Shown piece after piece: positions 6,299-9,224 of a stretch of 9,224 nucleotides of DNA. Where the stretch lies: positions 1-9,224 of the forward strand of contig JAATEW010000158.1 of the NCBI GenBank assembly GCA_015655535.1. Direction: 5' to 3'. This stretch comes from Hyphomicrobiales bacterium. GTDB lineage: Bacteria; Pseudomonadota; Alphaproteobacteria; Rhizobiales; Beijerinckiaceae. The position numbers and the translations under genes were made by a program. The notes under the pieces are model-generated. The model was not told where the DNA came from, did no database searches, and saw nothing but the letters and a program-made list of their open reading frames with translations. Each line of letters begins with the position of its first letter. Within the stretch, counting starts at the first letter, position 1.

Positions 6299-6447
6299 TA
6301 TAGCTTTTCAATTCTTCACATCACCTCAATCATGTTTGCGCGAGATCAAATTACTGTGCGGTAATTCGAGGGGGTCGCAGAGACAACGCGCCGTACTTCC
6401 TTCCTCAGGAAAGAAATGGCGAGTTTCTGATTGGGGGACTTGAGTTC

Positions 6448-7848
6448 ATGGTAAGAATAGAGTTGGCGGCAAGCTCAGCGCTGCTGCTTCTTATGGGGCT
6501 CACGCAGGCCAGCGCCCAAACGATCCAGCCGCTCCAGGAAGAGCAGGACGAGCAGCGGGTCAAGGAACAGCAATGGTCAAATAATCCGCTAACGCGAACG
6601 CTCACCTCCATTCGTGACGACTACGGCATCAGCTTCCGAGGTGCGCTGATCAATGAAACTGCCGGCAATCCAAGCGGCGGTGTGCGTCAGGCAACGACAA
6701 ACGTCGGTCAGGGGCAGATCGGTGCAGATCTCGATCTTATGAAGATCGTCGGGCTGCCCGGAGCCTCGGTCCATCTGACCGAATATCACGATTATGGAAC
6801 GTCGCTGTCACTGGTGGGAATCGGTAACGGCGTCCGCGTCCAGGAAATCTATAAAAATCCCTACAACATTTTCCACTTCGGTCTGTTCACCTATGAGCAG
6901 AAGCTGTGGGACGATCGGATTGATATCGATGTGGGGCGGACGGCAACGTCGAAATATTTCGCGCATCTCGATCTCGCCTGCACTTTCATGTCGGGCACGA
7001 ACTGCGGTATTCCCGCTCTTGCCAACTCCGAGGCTGGCTTCTCCCTGCTTCCATCGGCGACCTGGGGCGGCAAGGTTTCCTACCAAATAACGCCTGAACT
7101 CTATGTCATGGCAGGCGCCTTTGAGGTCAACTCCTCTGTGCAGCCGACAAGCGGTTTCGATTGGCGCACAGACAAAGCTACCGGCGTGACGACGCCGATC
7201 GAAGCCGGCTACGGCACGAACTTCAAAACGTCAGCCTATCCATTCGATATCAAAGGCGGCTTCTACTATAGTAACGGCGGCCACTCGAATCCCTACTTCA
7301 ATACGACCGGCAGCTCGCTCGGTACGTTCAATGGCACCGCGACCAATATTCCAGTCCGTGATGGCATCTATCTGCTTGGCGATAAGACCGTTTGGCGTCA
7401 CGACGACCAAAGTTTGCGCAACGTCACGCTCATTGGCGGTTGGGTACAGCCTTTCGATAATACAGAGGTCTACACCTCGCAGGTTTTTCTCGGCGCGGTT
7501 TGGACCGGCCCTTTTGCGTCGCGAAAAAAAGATTCTATTGGGTTTGTCGCGAACTATTTCCGTCTCGGTGATCTCGAAAATCAATTCCTGACGGACGCAC
7601 GCAGACGGGCCGGCAGCTATGGAACGAACAATCCAAATATCTATACCTTCGAACTCAACTACAACTACAATCTCTTCTCCGGCGTGAGGCTGACGCCGAA
7701 CCTTCAATACATCATCCACCCTGACAATTCCGCGCTCCCTCGCGTCGACGCACCGCCGCCGCACAACACGCTCGTGCTCGGCCTCCGGGCGGAAGTGACC
7801 TTCGGCGAACTGCCCTTTGCGCCTCCGGGCCGTCCCGGTGACTTGTGA
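6448..7848 (+). CDS. OprB-type carbohydrate-selective porin
   Basis: A 466-residue outer-membrane porin of the OprB family, which forms beta-barrel channels for sugars and related small solutes. The start ATG follows GGGGGA by 9 nt. A signal peptide covers residues 1-23 (hydrophobic ALLLLMGL, cleavage after ASA). The mature N-terminus carries a short acidic/Gln-rich helix (QEEQDEQRVKEQQW) before the barrel. Family landmarks are FHFGLFTYEQKL (142-153), DVGRTATSKYF (161-171), the close cysteine pair C178/C186, SATWGGKVSYQITPELYVMA and GAFEVNSS. The second half alternates aromatic and polar residues as barrel strands do, and the last strand ends in LRAEVTF. Unusually, a 14-residue proline-rich tail follows that final Phe. 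It is the first gene of a plus-strand pair with the barrel protein downstream, and divergent from the DASS permease, so it may be the outer-membrane entry for that transporter's substrate. Confidence 0.9.
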   Translation: MVRIELAASSALLLLMGLTQASAQTIQPLQEEQDEQRVKEQQWSNNPLTRTLTSIRDDYGISFRGALINETAGNPSGGVRQATTNVGQGQIGADLDLMKIVGLPGASVHLTEYHDYGTSLSLVGIGNGVRVQEIYKNPYNIFHFGLFTYEQKLWDDRIDIDVGRTATSKYFAHLDLACTFMSGTNCGIPALANSEAGFSLLPSATWGGKVSYQITPELYVMAGAFEVNSSVQPTSGFDWRTDKATGVTTPIEAGYGTNFKTSAYPFDIKGGFYYSNGGHSNPYFNTTGSSLGTFNGTATNIPVRDGIYLLGDKTVWRHDDQSLRNVTLIGGWVQPFDNTEVYTSQVFLGAVWTGPFASRKKDSIGFVANYFRLGDLENQFLTDARRRAGSYGTNNPNIYTFELNYNYNLFSGVRLTPNLQYIIHPDNSALPRVDAPPPHNTLVLGLRAEVTFGELPFAPPGRPGDL

Positions 7849-7916
7849 TGTTCTCATCCGCATCCAAGCCATTTCACCGTGACGTCGCCGTATCGAAATA
7901 TTGTCAGGAGATTTCC

Positions 7917-8663
7917 ATGTCCGCAAAATATGCCGCAGTCTTGGTACCGCTCGTCTTCGCCTCAGCAGCTCTTGCAGCTGATCTTCCCAGCAAGACGCAT
8001 CCGATCTATCCGCCAGCGGTCCCCATCTTTACTTGGACAGGCCTCTATGTCGGCGCTCAGATTGGCTATGAATTTGGGCTGGACCAAAGGACCGCTACGG
8101 CGGTTACCGGAGCCAGTGCCTCCAGCGCTTCGGCGCCGAAGACGGTTACCGTAGGCGGGCACGTCGGTTACAATTATGCGATGCCGCCCATCGGCTCGTT
8201 CGGCACCGCCACGGTCGCCGGTTTCGAAGGCGATGTTAACGTGGCCTCGGCTCAAAAAGCCTATAGTTTGGGAACGGTGACAGGATCCTATCACGAACAG
8301 ATACAAGGATCAGCGCGGGGCCGCCTCGGCGTTGCCTTCAACCGCTTCCTTGTTTACGGCACAGGAGGCGCGGCATTCGGCGGCATCCGCAATATTTATA
8401 CGTTGCGGGGCATTCAGGACTATTACGCTAAGGACCAGGTCGGATACACCATCGGTGCCGGTATCGAATATGCGTTGGCGTACAAGTGGTCGCTTCGTGG
8501 AGAGTATCGTTACACCGACTTCGGCAGCTATTCGCAGCTTGCCGCGACAGGCACGGCGAGCGCTTTAAGCGTTCATCATCGTGACTATGACAACCGATTT
8601 CAAGTCGGCGTGACTTACCATTTCATAACGGGGGAGCCGGCAACGGTCGTCGCACGTTACTAG
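7917..8663 (+). CDS. Omp25/31-like outer-membrane beta-barrel protein
   Basis: A 248-residue small outer-membrane protein of the Omp25/31 (OMP_b-brl) type, common in Hyphomicrobiales. ATG 7917 follows AGGAG by 6 nt; an in-frame extension reaches back to the porin stop but lacks this site and is not signal-like. The signal peptide is residues 1-20 or 1-21 (VLVPLVFASAALA). The mature part begins ADLPSK, then a Pro-rich stretch and the signature FTWTGLYVGAQIGYEFGL at 38-55. Later strands include GGHVGYNYAM, VAGFEGDVN, RGRLGVAFNRFLVYGTGGAAF, YTIGAGIEYALAYKWSLRGE and FQVGVTYHF. Twelve residues (ITGEPATVVARY) follow the last strand; similar VVARY-like ends occur in rhizobial relatives. It lies 68 bp after the porin, probably in the same transcript, and before a strong terminator. 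It is likely structural or a minor pore; no enzymatic role is indicated. Confidence 0.9.
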   Translation: MSAKYAAVLVPLVFASAALAADLPSKTHPIYPPAVPIFTWTGLYVGAQIGYEFGLDQRTATAVTGASASSASAPKTVTVGGHVGYNYAMPPIGSFGTATVAGFEGDVNVASAQKAYSLGTVTGSYHEQIQGSARGRLGVAFNRFLVYGTGGAAFGGIRNIYTLRGIQDYYAKDQVGYTIGAGIEYALAYKWSLRGEYRYTDFGSYSQLAATGTASALSVHHRDYDNRFQVGVTYHFITGEPATVVARY

Positions 8664-8732
8664 CGATGGAACAGCCTGAGAGGCAAAGCGGCCCCTCGAC
8701 GCAAAGGCAATTCTTCAGCGGATGTCGTACAT

Positions 8733-8760
8733 AAGGCCGCTCCAGCTTGGAGCGGCCTTT
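8733..8760 (+). terminator. Intrinsic terminator of the porin/OMP operon
   Basis: AAGGCCGCTCC (8733-8743) and GGAGCGGCCTT (8749-8759) form a perfect 11-bp stem with a 5-nt AGCTT loop, followed by a short T-run that continues as TTTCT. It starts 69 bp after the barrel-protein stop and is a clear rho-independent-type structure. Confidence 0.85.
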
Positions 8761-8779
8761 CTGCTGTAAATCATTGTGA

Positions 8780-8962
8780 TCTAACAGCCGACATTCGACC
8801 CTATGCGATAAATGGAAGGAATGGGTTGGGGAGCCGTCATCCCACCGCTTGGCCTGGGAAGGGCCGGAGAACGACCTGCTTCGCGGGCGACGCTTTGGGA
8901 TCCCGGCGCGGCATCGATCCAAGGTTGCGCTTGCCTCTGAGGGTGTCGGCTCGTTGATTTGA
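8780..8962 (+). other. Unrecognised ATG-less open frame, possible gene remnant
   Basis: Between a TGA at 8777-8779 and a TGA at 8960-8962 lies a 60-codon open frame without an ATG or ribosome binding site. Its translation is protein-like (KWKEWVGEPSSHRLAWEGPE, then NDLLRGRRFGIPARHRSK), with Trp and charged residues, but I do not recognise it. It may be the 3' remnant of a disrupted gene, perhaps from a mobile element. Chance is quite possible because the opposite strand is also open. Otherwise the 335 bp between the barrel gene and 8998 hold only the terminator and the hairpin at 8967-8997. Confidence 0.2.
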
Positions 8963-8966
8963 CCAA

Positions 8967-8997
8967 TATGGCTCCTTTCACTTTGAGAGGAGCCATA
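8967..8997 (+). repeat. Perfect 10-bp inverted repeat over a ribosome binding site, flanked by 8-bp direct repeats
   Basis: TATGGCTCCT (8967-8976) and AGGAGCCATA (8988-8997) are exact reverse complements with an 11-nt loop. The 3' arm contains AGGAG and ends one base before the ATG at 8999. The structure is bounded by an 8-bp direct repeat TGACCAAT at 8960-8967 and 9000-9007. It could be a translation-blocking hairpin, an operator, or the trace of a tiny insertion. Confidence 0.5.
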
Positions 8998-8998
8998 C

Positions 8999-9224
8999 AT
9001 GACCAATCCCTGCACCCAGCTGCTGACAATGGTCGCCGGGGTCCGAATCACCGAGCGAGCACACAAGCTTATCGCGCCCGAAGTGGGTTGTGACGTCAAG
9101 CGAATCCGGCGAAAGCAAAACCGCCCTGGCGGCGGCTCAGATAAGGGTTCATTTTCGAGGTCCCGCGCCGCGATGTGGACCACTCCGGTGGTCCTCGACG
9201 CGAGCGGCGGCCGGAGCGGCGCTC
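8999..9224 (+). CDS. Unrecognised open frame leaving the window (start only)
   Basis: ATG 8999 is preceded by AGAGGAG with a 6-nt spacer, an excellent ribosome binding site, and the frame stays open for 75 codons to the right edge. The translation begins MTNPCTQLLTMVAGVRITER, continues into a basic stretch (VKRIRRKQNRPGGG) and then a Ser/Arg/Gly-rich part. I do not recognise a family. The middle is basic and could bind nucleic acid, but this is speculation. The ribosome binding site lies inside a perfect hairpin. The later codons are low in complexity, so a non-coding origin remains possible. Confidence 0.35.
   Translation, partial: MTNPCTQLLTMVAGVRITERAHKLIAPEVGCDVKRIRRKQNRPGGGSDKGSFSRSRAAMWTTPVVLDASGGRSGA
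9177..9194. repeat. 7-bp inverted repeat GGACCAC-N4-GTGGTCC
   Basis: Perfect 7-bp arms around TCCG lie inside the unrecognised right-edge frame. Such a tight GC-rich hairpin may be part of a repeated palindromic element or a terminator-like fold. No T-run follows within the visible sequence. Confidence 0.3.

Larger units (their letters stand above)
5965..6447. other. Divergent control region between permease and porin (no gene)
   Basis: There is no convincing reading frame in these 483 bp. The centre, about 6120-6320, is clearly richer in A+T than the flanking genes, as expected for divergent promoters. It contains the operator-like dyads and hairpin listed separately, and an inverted repeat TATGCA-N9-TGCATA at 6171-6191. 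A TATAAT hexamer at 6181-6186 could be a plus-strand -10 box, but I see no good -35 partner. A long 5' leader for the porin transcript is possible. Confidence 0.6.

Noticed and set aside
7845..7916. In-frame extension of the barrel protein back to the porin stop
   Set aside because: The internal ATG at 7917 has AGGAG at the right distance and begins a clean signal peptide.
7231..7926. 231-codon open frame antisense to the porin
   Set aside because: The porin on the plus strand has a signal peptide, family motifs and a ribosome binding site. The antisense frame is Arg-rich and explained by GC-rich codon composition.
8623..9183. Long minus-strand open frame (186 codons) across the right end
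   Set aside because: It runs through the strong terminator and into the antisense of the barrel-protein 3' end, has no good ribosome binding site, and its Ser/Arg/Pro-rich translation matches no family I know.
1..9224. CRISPR arrays, tRNA or rRNA genes, toxin-antitoxin or phage-defence genes
   Set aside because: I saw no regularly spaced repeats, no tRNA-like cloverleaf, no rRNA sequence, and no protein of those families.

Overview
The window looks like a chromosomal catabolic or accessory region from an alphaproteobacterium, most likely Hyphomicrobiales (Bradyrhizobium/Beijerinckiaceae-like). The support is moderately high GC with GC-rich third codon positions, a LysR regulator divergent from its catabolic genes, and an Omp25/31-type barrel protein that starts its mature part with ADLP, has a WTGLYVG motif and ends in VVARY, a style typical of that order. 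The genus cannot be fixed from this sequence.

Left part (1-2656, minus strand): a three-gene operon read right to left. It encodes a small VOC-fold (glyoxalase/extradiol dioxygenase-like) protein, an FAD-dependent aromatic-ring-type monooxygenase, and an LVIVD-repeat beta-propeller protein that runs off the left edge. The LVIVD gene has a good ribosome binding site and 318 visible codons. A LysR-type regulator is transcribed divergently (3009-4001, +). The shared intergenic region holds two T-N11-A dyads about two helical turns apart, and a hairpin that covers the ribosome binding site of the VOC gene.

Middle part (4014-5964, minus strand): a DASS/SLC13-type anion permease followed by a RidA-family protein, probably one operon, convergent with the LysR gene. 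A permease, an imine/enamine deaminase-like protein, a flavin monooxygenase and a VOC protein together suggest uptake and oxidative breakdown of an organic acid or nitrogen-containing aromatic compound. The substrate cannot be read from the sequence.

Right part (5965-8760): a visibly AT-rich ~480-bp divergent control region with several operator-like dyads. It is followed by an OprB-type carbohydrate-selective porin and an Omp25/31-like outer-membrane barrel protein (+ strand), closed by a strong intrinsic terminator at 8733-8760. In this layout the porins would pass solutes across the outer membrane and the DASS permease across the inner membrane, with soluble enzymes acting on the imported compound; this is inference.

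Far right (8761-9224): no recognised gene. It holds an ATG-less 60-codon open frame, then a perfect 10-bp hairpin that buries the Shine-Dalgarno sequence of an unrecognised open frame leaving the window. An 8-bp direct repeat flanks that hairpin.

Nothing here is clearly a new defence or mobile system. The most interesting items are the possibly uncharacterised catabolic cluster, the sigma-factor-like insert in the LVIVD protein, the altered permease motifs, and the two RBS-occluding hairpins.
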